Source of the DNA: Paracoccus sp. SCSIO 75233
GTDB taxonomy: Bacteria; Pseudomonadota; Alphaproteobacteria; Rhodobacterales; Rhodobacteraceae
Assembly (NCBI RefSeq): GCF_027912675.1
Contig: NZ_CP115757.1
Span: forward strand, 1,240,001 to 1,304,000
DNA length: 64,000 nt
Reading direction: 5' to 3'
The notes under the pieces: generated by a model
Told to the model about the DNA's origin: nothing
Seen by the model: only the letters and a program-made list of their open reading frames with translations
The model's database searches: none
Shown: positions 54,157 through 61,850 of the stretch, piece by piece
Layout: every line of letters starts with the position of its first letter
Position numbering within the stretch: position 1 is the first letter of the stretch
Program-made: the position numbers and the translations under genes

Positions 54157-54777
54157 TCACGGCAGTTCCTCTACCTCCCCGAGCCATCCGTTCATAGCGC
54201 GCAAGGTTGAGCGTTCCTGATCGCATTCCAGTACGAGGGGCGGGGCAATATCTTCACCTGGCGCCAGCGCACGCAACGTGTCCATCGCGCTGCCCTGACC
54301 ATAGCCGCCATGTGTAATGAAGGGCAGAATGGTCTTGCCCGTCATATCTTGGCTGCGCAAGAAACCGGCCATCACGTCCGGCAGGGCAATCCCCCAGATC
54401 GGAAAGCCCAGAAAGATGATGCGGTAGCCCGACAGCGCTCCGGTCACGGCTGGATGAAAGTTCAAGGGCAGGTTAAGATCATAGATATCGATCAAATCCT
54501 CAATCACACCGCAGATCAGGCGGTTCAGCAGCGCGCCTTTTCGTGGCGCGCCCCGTTCTGACGGCCGCGTCATCTCACCCTTCAGGTAGGCGGAGATGAA
54601 CCGGCGGATATCGAACGGCATCGGCTTCGCTATTCGCAATGTACTGATTGGCGTGCAGGGACAGCGTGCTTGCAGCACTGGCGTTATCGGCCAGCAAGTT
54701 TCAATGAGCATGAATAATCGTGTGATCGCCTGCCATAGTCGAAGTTCAGAGCCTGAGCGTGAGGGGGCACTTGTCAT
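54157..54777 (-). CDS. Flavodoxin-like protein with an atypical N-terminus
   Basis: 206 residues as read from the ATG at 54777; internal ATG codons at residues 23 and 53 are alternatives. The C-terminal half (about 110-206) is flavodoxin-like: LSGYRIIFLGFPIWGIALPDVMAGFL, GKTILPFITHGGYGQGSAMDTLRALAPG. The usual N-terminal phosphate loop (T/S-x-T-G-x-T) is not visible; the first 100 residues resemble nothing I know. The gene may be a remnant with an altered 5' end or a divergent member. It lies 44 bases after the aryl-carrier gene on the same strand, where a reductant for iron release from a siderophore would make sense. Confidence 0.55.
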   Translation of the reverse strand: MTSAPSRSGSELRLWQAITRLFMLIETCWPITPVLQARCPCTPISTLRIAKPMPFDIRRFISAYLKGEMTRPSERGAPRKGALLNRLICGVIEDLIDIYDLNLPLNFHPAVTGALSGYRIIFLGFPIWGIALPDVMAGFLRSQDMTGKTILPFITHGGYGQGSAMDTLRALAPGEDIAPPLVLECDQERSTLRAMNGWLGEVEELP

Positions 54778-54821
54778 AACTTCTTACGACGTCTGACCAT
54801 CACGCCAACCGGGTCGCAGCC

Positions 54822-55040
54822 TCAACCAGTCTCGGCAGTCTGCCACCAATCGCGCAGCGTGGCTTTTTCGTAGAGGGTGCCGATGTCCAGCTTCAGGCCC
54901 GCAGCTTCCCACTTCATGACGAGATCCATCACCCGCATCGAATCCAGCCCCAGATCATAGAGATTGTCCTCATCTGCTATCTCGTCGGGCTGTATCCGCA
55001 GCGCATTTGCGAGGTCGGCGCGCATGTCCTCGATGGTCAT
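54822..55040 (-). CDS. Stand-alone aryl carrier protein
   Basis: 72 residues forming one carrier domain. The phosphopantetheine serine is S34 in [12 protein letters not shown], and the C-terminal TLRDWW resembles the aryl carrier domain of EntB/DhbB. Unlike EntB there is no isochorismatase domain fused to it. It should hold the aryl acid activated by the adjacent ligase and hand it to the NRPS. Its ATG overlaps the ligase stop by four bases. The short length is normal for a free-standing carrier. Confidence 0.85.
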   Translation of the reverse strand: MTIEDMRADLANALRIQPDEIADEDNLYDLGLDSMRVMDLVMKWEAAGLKLDIGTLYEKATLRDWWQTAETG

Positions 55041-56653
55041 TTCCTGTCCCCCAGTAATTTGTCGCGTAGTGCTGCCCGTAATCCCTTGCGGCTGATCTTG
55101 CCGACTGCGGTTGTCTGGAGTTCCGGCACGAAAACGATCTCGTCCGGGATCTTGAAAGCGGCCAGCCCGCGTCCGCGCATAAAGCCCCGGATATCGGCTG
55201 CACCGGGTCGGGTGTCGCCTGCAAGAACGACGAAAGCACAGCTGCGCTCGCCCAGGGCGTCATCCGGCAAGGACACGACGGCGGCGTCGAAGATGGCGGG
55301 ATGGGCCAGCAGGTGGTCCTCGATTTCTTCGGCGGAGATCTTTTCGCCGGCGCGGTTGATGTGATCGCCGGCGCGTCCCTGCACCTCCAGATGTCCGCTC
55401 GGCAGGCGGCGCACGATGTCCCCGGTCCGGTAGAACCCGTCTGCGGTAAAGGACCGCGCATTGGCCGCAGGGTCGTCGTAATAAGCCCGGATCGTGTAGG
55501 GGCCTCGCGTCAGCAGATGACCGGGTTCTCCGTCGGGAACGGGGGTCCCGTCATCGTCCAGCACCAGCACCTCGTCACCGGGGCTGATCGGGCGGCCCTG
55601 TGTGTGGATCACCAGCTCGTCGGGATCGTCCAGCCTTGTGTAGTTCACCAGCCCCTCGGCCATGCCGAACACCTGCTGCAACCGGCAGCCGAGGGTCGGC
55701 GCGATGCGGGAAGCGATTTCAGGCGTCAGCTTGGCACCGCCCACCAGCAACACGCCCAGGCTGGACAGATCCGGCGACATCATCTTCGCCGCCTTCATCC
55801 AGGCCAGTGCGAGGGGCGGCACAAGCCCGGTCATCGTCACCCTGTGCCGGGCGATCAGATCGAACGCGACCTGCGGCGCCGGGTTCGGGCACATGACGAC
55901 GGTTCCTCCGGCACAGAGCGTGCCGAAATGGCCGGGGCTGCTCATCGGGAAATTATGCGCAGCGGGCAGAGATACCATATAAACGCTGTCGGGACCGAGC
56001 CCGCAAATCTCCGCACTGGCGCGGCAGGAATAGAGATAATCGTCATGCGTCCGGGGGATCAGCTTGGACAGCCCGGTGCTGCCGCCCGATATCTGAAGAA
56101 AGGCGACGTCAGATGGGCTGGGTTCGGCAGGCAACACACCGTTTGGCGAAAGGCTGTCCAGCGCGGCAAAGCTGCCCGGGTCCCCGATCACAAAGACCGG
56201 GAGTTCCGGGGCGACGCGGGAGGCCATACTGCGGTAATCGAAGCCCTCGAAACGATCGGCGATCACATAGGCCGATGCCCGCGAACGGGCAATGAAATGG
56301 GTGATCTCCACATCACGATGCGCGGGCAAGGTGAAAACCGGGATCAGACGCGCGAGAAACAGGCCGAACACCACCGGCAGAAACTCCGGGATATTCGGCA
56401 ATTGAACGACGACACGCTGACCCGGCAGCAGCCCCGCCCCGGCGAAGCGCCTTGCATGGGTTTCCGCCTCGGACAGCAACCCGGCATAGCTCAGGCTGCG
56501 CGCGCCGGTGATTGCGATGCGATCGGGATGACGGGCCGCACGCGCACGCAGCATCTGGCCGAAGGTTTCGCCGCGCCACCACCCTTCGGCCCGATACCGC
56601 GCCGCGAATTCCTCGGGCCAGCGCTGTTCGGGCAATGGGCCGGTCCCGGTCAT
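55037..56653 (-). CDS. (2,3-Dihydroxybenzoyl)adenylate ligase, EntE/DhbE-like
   Basis: 538 residues. Adenylate-forming motifs are [16 protein letters not shown] (A3), [11 protein letters not shown] (A5), YRTGDIVRR (A7) and GKISRKGLR (A10). The N-terminal [15 protein letters not shown] and the active-site [12 protein letters not shown] are characteristic of aryl-acid ligases; the serine before PG is found in dihydroxybenzoate enzymes, whereas salicylate enzymes usually have cysteine there, so 2,3-dihydroxybenzoate is favoured. It activates the acid to its AMP ester and loads the aryl carrier. It is coupled to the transporter-binding protein gene upstream and the carrier gene downstream by four-base overlaps. 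No entA, entB or entC is in the window. Confidence 0.9.
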   Translation of the reverse strand: MTGTGPLPEQRWPEEFAARYRAEGWWRGETFGQMLRARAARHPDRIAITGARSLSYAGLLSEAETHARRFAGAGLLPGQRVVVQLPNIPEFLPVVFGLFLARLIPVFTLPAHRDVEITHFIARSRASAYVIADRFEGFDYRSMASRVAPELPVFVIGDPGSFAALDSLSPNGVLPAEPSPSDVAFLQISGGSTGLSKLIPRTHDDYLYSCRASAEICGLGPDSVYMVSLPAAHNFPMSSPGHFGTLCAGGTVVMCPNPAPQVAFDLIARHRVTMTGLVPPLALAWMKAAKMMSPDLSSLGVLLVGGAKLTPEIASRIAPTLGCRLQQVFGMAEGLVNYTRLDDPDELVIHTQGRPISPGDEVLVLDDDGTPVPDGEPGHLLTRGPYTIRAYYDDPAANARSFTADGFYRTGDIVRRLPSGHLEVQGRAGDHINRAGEKISAEEIEDHLLAHPAIFDAAVVSLPDDALGERSCAFVVLAGDTRPGAADIRGFMRGRGLAAFKIPDEIVFVPELQTTAVGKISRKGLRAALRDKLLGDRK

Positions 56654-57618
56654 GACGGATCGCCGGCCTCAATGCGCAGCGCCTTGAGAACCGGCGATTG
56701 AGCTTCCCATTTCTCGTACCACGCGGCCACGCCCGGCAGGTCGCAGAATTCCGCACGCGCATCGGTCACCGGAACGTCGGTGGTTTCCAGCTTGGCGCGA
56801 TAATCGCTGTCGATGCGGGCATAAGCCTCGTGCAGCACGTCCAGCTCAGCCGCTGTCTGTTCGGAGATCATCTGGCGCGTGGCCTCATCCAGCGCCTGCC
56901 ATTTCCGGGCAGAAAACACCGCGACCATCGGAAAGATCATGTGATCGCTTGCGAGAATCTCGCCTGCATATTCGTAATAGCCGCTGTTCCACGTCCCTTC
57001 GAAGTCGATCTGCATGCCGTCAATCTGACCATTGGCGAACGCATCGAATAGTGCGGGCAGTGGCATCGGCGTCGGTGCGGCGCCCAGTTGCTGCCAGAAC
57101 TCCATTTCCTGCGGTATCGGCAGGGTGCGGATCTTGAGGCCGTCGAAATCGCTGCGGTTCCAGTTGTCGCGCAGCACCACCTGACGCAGGCCGGCCATGC
57201 CGAACCCGATCCCATGCAGCCCCTGTTCCCCGAGTTGATCCAGCAGATCAAGCGCCGGAGGGCTTTGCAGCAGTTGCGTCGCCTCGGCAGGCTCGCTGAC
57301 CAGACAAGGCGCGATGAGCGAGCCGAACTCCGCATTCCGCGTCGACAGATCCGCGATGGTCAGAAACGCCATATCGAGGGCACCGCTCTGCAATTGCTGG
57401 AGCATCTGGGCCTCGTTTCCAAGACTGCCCGCCGGATGCACTTGCAGGTCGATCTCGCCGTCACTGGCTTCTGCCAGCCGTGCAGAAAGAGCTTCAGCCG
57501 AAATCGTCCATTGATGCGGCGGCGGGGTGATGGTGCCGATCCTCAGCGTCTCAGCCGCAAGCGGACCGGCCAGCAATGGACATAACATCAGACTGGTATA
57601 CAGCGAATTTCGCATCAT
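56650..57618 (-). CDS. TRAP transporter substrate-binding protein, DctP family
   Basis: 322 residues from the first of two consecutive ATG codons at 57618, with GAAAGG upstream. A signal peptide ([22 protein letters not shown]) precedes a DctP-like fold: [62 protein letters not shown]. It would capture an organic anion in the periplasm for the membrane subunits encoded divergently. Its stop overlaps the start of the aryl-AMP ligase (ATGA), which ties the transporter to the siderophore genes. The solute is unknown; an aryl acid or a siderophore fragment is an inference from context. Confidence 0.9.
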   Translation of the reverse strand: MMRNSLYTSLMLCPLLAGPLAAETLRIGTITPPPHQWTISAEALSARLAEASDGEIDLQVHPAGSLGNEAQMLQQLQSGALDMAFLTIADLSTRNAEFGSLIAPCLVSEPAEATQLLQSPPALDLLDQLGEQGLHGIGFGMAGLRQVVLRDNWNRSDFDGLKIRTLPIPQEMEFWQQLGAAPTPMPLPALFDAFANGQIDGMQIDFEGTWNSGYYEYAGEILASDHMIFPMVAVFSARKWQALDEATRQMISEQTAAELDVLHEAYARIDSDYRAKLETTDVPVTDARAEFCDLPGVAAWYEKWEAQSPVLKALRIEAGDPS

Positions 57619-57693
57619 GGGCCTTTCAAGTTGCATGACGGTTTCTGACTTGGTTAAACCAGAAAAGCAAATAAAATTACTCGGGAATTATTC
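57619..57693. promoter_or_regulatory. Divergent promoter region of the two TRAP gene groups
   Basis: 75 A/T-rich bases separate the binding-protein gene (minus) from the small permease gene (plus). It contains a short palindrome TGGTT A AACCA at 57651-57661, a possible operator for shared control. I do not see an unmistakable Fur or iron-response box. Confidence 0.4.
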
Positions 57694-58206
57694 GTGCGGA
57701 AAAGACTGGTAAATCTCAGCCGTGCCATCGCCGGATTCGAGGCCGGGCTGCTGATCGCGCTCATCCTGTTCATCGCCCTGATTCTGCTGGCCGGTACGGC
57801 AATGCGCGGTCTGGGCCGTCCGCTGATCCGCAGTGATGAGGCCGCGACGCTGGCAATGGTGTGGGTTGCCTTTATCGGCGCATCGCTTGCGATACGGGAA
57901 CGACGCCACATGGTGATCGGGCTTTTGCCGGATATGATGGGTGCCGCTGGCCGGGGTCGGGTCAACCGGGTGGCAACGCTGCTGACCGCGCTGTTCCTGC
58001 TGGCACTTTCGGCCACGTTGTGGAACTGGTTCGATCTGCCGGGGCTGATCGCGGCTGGTAGCGGCGAGGCGCTTGCCCGCGAGAGCTTCAATTTTGTCTA
58101 TACCGAGCCCACCCAGACACTCGGCCTGCCGAAATTCTGGTTCTGGCTGGTGATGCCGTTCAGCACGATCTGCGCATTGCTGCATCTGGCTGCGGGGTGG
58201 GAATGA
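57694..58206 (+). CDS. TRAP transporter small permease, DctQ family
   Basis: 170 residues from a GTG start at 57694. Four hydrophobic helices are seen (about 15-38, 53-72, 90-112, 140-160), and the motif RSDEAATLAMVWVAFIGASLAIRERRHM near residue 46 is typical of DctQ. The large permease follows with a four-base overlap. Together with the binding protein it makes a sodium-dependent secondary uptake system in the inner membrane. Confidence 0.88.
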   Translation: MRKRLVNLSRAIAGFEAGLLIALILFIALILLAGTAMRGLGRPLIRSDEAATLAMVWVAFIGASLAIRERRHMVIGLLPDMMGAAGRGRVNRVATLLTALFLLALSATLWNWFDLPGLIAAGSGEALARESFNFVYTEPTQTLGLPKFWFWLVMPFSTICALLHLAAGWE

Positions 58207-59435
58207 TCGCCGCATTGGTCTTTGTCGCTGCACTGGCCGTCGCGACGCCTATCGCCGTGGCGCTTGGCCTGACTGCGCTGACACTGATTTTCAGCGGCGG
58301 TAACACGATCCTTCTGGCCAGCTTTCCGCAGCAATTATTCGGCGGCATAGAAAGCCATGCCCTTCTGGCTCTGCCGATGTTCATCCTGCTGGGCGAACTC
58401 ATGGCAGCCGGAGGGATCGGGCGGCGGCTGATGGCACTGGCGCAATCCGTGATCGGCGGCGTGAATGGGGCGCTGGCCTATGTAACCCTTGCCGCGAGTG
58501 TGCTTATGGCGGCCATTATCGGCTCCACAGTGGCGCAGCTGACGGTGATGATCCGCGTCGCCGTGCCCCAGATGGAGGAGGCCGGTTATCCCCGCGACCT
58601 CGCCGTGGCAATCACGGCTGCGGGCGGGTTGCTGGCGCCGGTGATCCCGCCCTCGATGCTGTTCATCCTCTACGGCGTGGTCGCGCAGGTGCCGGTCGGC
58701 GATCTTTTCATGGCGGGAATTCTGCCCGGCGCGCTGATGACGCTCGCTTTCCTTCTGGTGACGGGCTGGCTTGTCCGGCGCGAGGGTCTGCCGGAAACCC
58801 CGCGTACCAACCCGGGGCGCACTGCATGGCAAGCGCTACCGGCCCTGATTGTGCCGGTGCTGATCGTTGGCGGCATCCTCGGCGGTTATGCCTCCCCGAC
58901 CGAGGCGGCGGTGCTGGCCTCACTGGCAGCCACTGTGATCGGGTCGGTCGTCTATCGTGAACTCACTCTGGCCAAGGCGCGCGACGCGCTGCTCGACACG
59001 GCAAAGACAACCAGCGTCATCCTGTTTCTGGTGGCGACTGCGCAGGTTCTGAGCTGGGTGCTGGCCTACGGCAACCTGCCCGCAGCCTTGGCCGGTGCCG
59101 TGGATAACGCGGTGGCCGGACCCCTTGCTTTCCTGCTTCTGGTCGTGGTCCTGCTTCTGGCCATCGGCACCGTCATGGACCCGATCCCGGCGATCATTCT
59201 GACCGTTCCGGTGCTGATGCCGCTGGCCGCCGCCCGTGGGATTTCCGCGATTGATTTTGGTGTGATAAGCTGTGTGACCCTCACACTTGGGCTGTTGACA
59301 CCTCCGGTCGGCTCCGGCCTGTTCGCGGCGGCGATGCTGGGCAATATACGCCCCGAACGGCTGAGCCGGCGTCTGCTGCCATTTTTTGCCGCCTCTCTCG
59401 CGGCGGTGCTGATACTGATTTTCCGCGCGGTCTAG
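58203..59435 (+). CDS. TRAP transporter large permease, DctM family
   Basis: 410 residues from the ATG at 58203 (overlapping the DctQ stop as ATGA); a GTG two codons upstream is possible. About twelve hydrophobic helices occur. Family motifs include LLALPMFILLGELMA, GGLLAPVIPPSMLFILYGV, GYASPTEAAVLA, MDPIPAIILTVPVLMPLA and GLLTPPVGSGLFAAA. It forms the transport channel with DctQ. Twelve bases after its stop the exported esterase gene begins, so they are probably one operon. Confidence 0.93.
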   Translation: MIAALVFVAALAVATPIAVALGLTALTLIFSGGNTILLASFPQQLFGGIESHALLALPMFILLGELMAAGGIGRRLMALAQSVIGGVNGALAYVTLAASVLMAAIIGSTVAQLTVMIRVAVPQMEEAGYPRDLAVAITAAGGLLAPVIPPSMLFILYGVVAQVPVGDLFMAGILPGALMTLAFLLVTGWLVRREGLPETPRTNPGRTAWQALPALIVPVLIVGGILGGYASPTEAAVLASLAATVIGSVVYRELTLAKARDALLDTAKTTSVILFLVATAQVLSWVLAYGNLPAALAGAVDNAVAGPLAFLLLVVVLLLAIGTVMDPIPAIILTVPVLMPLAAARGISAIDFGVISCVTLTLGLLTPPVGSGLFAAAMLGNIRPERLSRRLLPFFAASLAAVLILIFRAV

Positions 59436-59447
59436 AAGGAGCCCGTC

Positions 59448-60296
59448 ATGATGACCCGGCGAACCCTTATTCAGGGCGCAATTGCCACGGCGGCGAGTGG
59501 CGCAGTCGCGCAGCCCGTGTTCGAGCCCATCACGCTCTCGCTGTTTGAGAAAAGCCACCCGACACACCGGCTGGACGACCGGCTGCTGGACTTGCCCGAC
59601 GGGCGTCGTTATCGCGTGTTCCGTGCCATTCCGAAGGCCGAGCCACCCGCAGACGGATGGCCGGTGCTATGGCTCACCGACGGCAATGCGTTTTTTGATC
59701 GCATGGCGGGCGAGTTGCTGGCCCGTTATCCGGGGCTGATGATCGTGGCGGTCGGTTATGACACCGACCTGCCTTTTGCATCGACGGAGCGGGCGTTGGA
59801 TTACACACCACCCCCGCTGCGCCCGGACCCGAAGCGTCCGGAGCGGATGGTCGGCGGGGCCGCGGCGTTTCTGGCGCGCCTGAACGGCCCTCTGCGCGAA
59901 TTTGCCGAGGAAAATCTGCCTGTCGACCCCCATACGCGCTGTCTGGGCGGGCATTCCTATGGCGGGCTGTTCGCCATTTACGCGCGCGGTCAGCAAAGCA
60001 TTTTCAGTCGGTTCTGCGCCGCAAGCCCGTCTTTCTGGCTGCATCCCGACATGCCGGCGGCAGGCGATGCGCCGCTGACAATCTATGTCGGCGATCAGGA
60101 GCGCGAGCGCGGCAGGCTGACGGACCCGCGCAACCCCGCCTTTCAGGTGCCAAAACAGACACGCGATTTCGTCGACAGGGCCGCGGCACTCGGGCAGGAC
60201 GTTTCTCTGTCGATCCTGCCGGGGTTGACGCACGGCCAGACGCTGGCCGGGGCGCTGCCGGATATGATGTCACTTGCGGCAAGCGCGCCCGAATGA
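59448..60296 (+). CDS. Exported alpha/beta-hydrolase of the IroE/BesA esterase type
   Basis: 282 residues. The N-terminus MMTRRTLIQGAIATAASGAVA looks like a signal peptide with a twin-arginine motif. The catalytic serine S170 lies in the elbow GGHSYGGLFA, and the late LTHGQTL supplies the histidine. Sequence style (VLWLTDGNAFF, GGHSYGGLF) matches the putative-esterase family that includes IroE and Bes, which cut the ester bonds of trilactone catechol siderophores. In this setting a periplasmic siderophore hydrolase is the natural guess. It is preceded by AGAAGGAG and follows the TRAP permease closely. Confidence 0.82.
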   Translation: MMTRRTLIQGAIATAASGAVAQPVFEPITLSLFEKSHPTHRLDDRLLDLPDGRRYRVFRAIPKAEPPADGWPVLWLTDGNAFFDRMAGELLARYPGLMIVAVGYDTDLPFASTERALDYTPPPLRPDPKRPERMVGGAAAFLARLNGPLREFAEENLPVDPHTRCLGGHSYGGLFAIYARGQQSIFSRFCAASPSFWLHPDMPAAGDAPLTIYVGDQERERGRLTDPRNPAFQVPKQTRDFVDRAAALGQDVSLSILPGLTHGQTLAGALPDMMSLAASAPE

Positions 60297-60297
60297 A

Positions 60298-60321
60298 AAC
60301 GCCGCCCGGTCGGGCGGCGTT
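60298..60321. terminator. Bidirectional rho-independent terminator
   Basis: A perfect 10-bp stem AACGCCGCCC / GGGCGGCGTT with a GGTC loop lies between the convergent esterase and propeller genes. The A-run on one side and the T-run on the other let it act in both directions. Confidence 0.85.
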
Positions 60322-60346
60322 TCTGTCGATCCCTTATCTTTCGGCC

Positions 60347-61744
60347 TTACTCGGCCGCGCGTAGCCGCCAGATGCTGCCGCCTTCGTCGCTGTCGCCACC
60401 GGCGGATTTGTTGACCGCATAGACGTTGCCGCGACCATCCGCGCGAAGCTGGTTCGGCTGATAACCCGCGTCGATATTCGCGACGATCTGACCTTCGGTA
60501 TTGACCACCGTGATCGTCTCGGCCACACGGCTGGACACGAAGGCCAGACGTGATTTCGGCTCGAACGCCACGTTCAGCGCGCCTGCACCGACCTCGACAT
60601 CATGTAGCGTTTCGCCGCTTTCGGCATCGACGATCAGAAGATTATCGGTGGCCTGCGAAGCCACGAAGATCAGCCCTTCCTGCGGATCATAGGCGACGCC
60701 GGAGGCGCTGATCGCGCCGTCGAGCGGGATGACCCTGATATCACCGCTGTCCAGATCGACAATCGCTGCCTCGGGAGTGCTGAGGCTGACCGTGACGAGC
60801 GTGCCGCTCTCCTCATCCAGATCGATGCTCATGGCCGAAAATTCGGCGCGGCGAACGCCGCTTTGAATGGTGATCGGCTCCAGCTCTTCCAGCGTTTCCG
60901 TATCGAAGACCTGGATTTTCGGGGTGAAAGTGGCGCTGACATAGGCGCGCCCGCGCCCCTCGTCGATCAGCGCGTCGCGCGAGTGGTTGACGGTTCCGGG
61001 ATCGAATTGCTTGACCAGAGACAGATCATCCTGGCTGTAAACCGCGAGGGTGTTCTGGCGCGTATTCGTCACCCAGACATTGCCATGCGCATCATCGACG
61101 CCGACGCCATAGACCGCGAACACACCGCCATCGCTTCCGTCATCGCGCGCGGGCGCCGCAGCCGGTGCTGTCTGTGCGATCACCTCCAGAGTTTCGGGGT
61201 CGATCTTCAGAATCGCAGAGTCCCGGACCGGGGGCCTGCCAACCGAGGCCGTTACGAAGACCGCGTCGGCGGCTTCGCTGTAGATCGCCTGATACAGCCC
61301 GCGCGCCACAGGGGCGGAGGTGATTTCGAAGGCATCCCCGCCCGAAATCGGCACATCAGGCGAGATTTTCATATCTACCACGGTCGCGGCTGCAGGGTTC
61401 TCGGCAATCACGACCAGCGGCTGAAGCCCGGTCGCCGCATCGTCTGAAAGGGTCAGATCAAAGCTGAAATTCCCCTCAGCATCGACGCTCAGCGGGCCTT
61501 CCGTGTTCAGCACGTTCGGGCCGCGCATCAGGGTGATCTGCTGGCCCGCGATCAGCCCCTCGCCGGTGACGGTCGCCGCATCGCCCGGATTCAGCGCAGA
61601 GCCGTCGGCGGCTTCCACGCCGACATTGCCTTTAAAGACGTCATTGGTTTCCGTGAACGGAGTCTGTGCGACGGTTGGCAGGGCTGCAAAGACAGCGACA
61701 AGAGAGCAAGTGCCCAGCAATGCAAGGCGAAAATCGGATTTCAT
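60347..61744 (-). CDS. Exported YncE-like beta-propeller protein
   Basis: 465 residues. A signal peptide ends near ALPTVAQ. Residues about 25-130 form a beta-sandwich-like domain (NPGDAATVTGEGLIAGQQI, LSVDAEGNFSFDL). From about 140 onward repeated blades with the pattern VFVTAS, VWVTNTRQNTLAVYSQDDLSL, AYVSATFTPKIQVFDTETLEEL, IFVASQATDNLLIVDAESGETL, AFVSSRVAETITVVNTEGQIV and VYAVNKSA form a propeller like YncE, which in Escherichia coli is an iron-regulated periplasmic protein. A role in the siderophore system is inferred from position. The ribosome binding site is AAGGAGA. Confidence 0.8.
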   Translation of the reverse strand: MKSDFRLALLGTCSLVAVFAALPTVAQTPFTETNDVFKGNVGVEAADGSALNPGDAATVTGEGLIAGQQITLMRGPNVLNTEGPLSVDAEGNFSFDLTLSDDAATGLQPLVVIAENPAAATVVDMKISPDVPISGGDAFEITSAPVARGLYQAIYSEAADAVFVTASVGRPPVRDSAILKIDPETLEVIAQTAPAAAPARDDGSDGGVFAVYGVGVDDAHGNVWVTNTRQNTLAVYSQDDLSLVKQFDPGTVNHSRDALIDEGRGRAYVSATFTPKIQVFDTETLEELEPITIQSGVRRAEFSAMSIDLDEESGTLVTVSLSTPEAAIVDLDSGDIRVIPLDGAISASGVAYDPQEGLIFVASQATDNLLIVDAESGETLHDVEVGAGALNVAFEPKSRLAFVSSRVAETITVVNTEGQIVANIDAGYQPNQLRADGRGNVYAVNKSAGGDSDEGGSIWRLRAAE

Positions 61745-61756
61745 AGTGATCTCCTT

Positions 61757-61787
61757 ATGAGAAAGGTCCTACGGCTTGCCTTCTCAT
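61757..61787 (-). promoter_or_regulatory. Leader hairpin upstream of the propeller gene
   Basis: An imperfect inverted repeat, ATGAGAAAGG / CCTTCTCAT, with a 12-base loop lies directly before the ribosome binding site of the propeller gene. It would sit in the 5' leader if transcription starts from the candidate promoter at 61811-61836. It may be an operator or a translational control element. Confidence 0.4.
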
Positions 61788-61810
61788 CGGCTGGCTGCGC
61801 AGATTGCAGC

Positions 61811-61836
61811 ACTATATTCCAGATTAAAATTGTCAA
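61811..61836 (-). promoter_or_regulatory. Candidate sigma-70 promoter for the propeller gene
   Basis: On the minus strand TTGACA (61836-61831) is followed by TATAGT (61816-61811) with a 14-base spacer. The -35 box is a perfect match to consensus but the spacing is short. The region between the NRPS stop and this point is A/T-rich, unlike its surroundings. Confidence 0.4.
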
Positions 61837-61850
61837 CCATAAGCTGCGAC

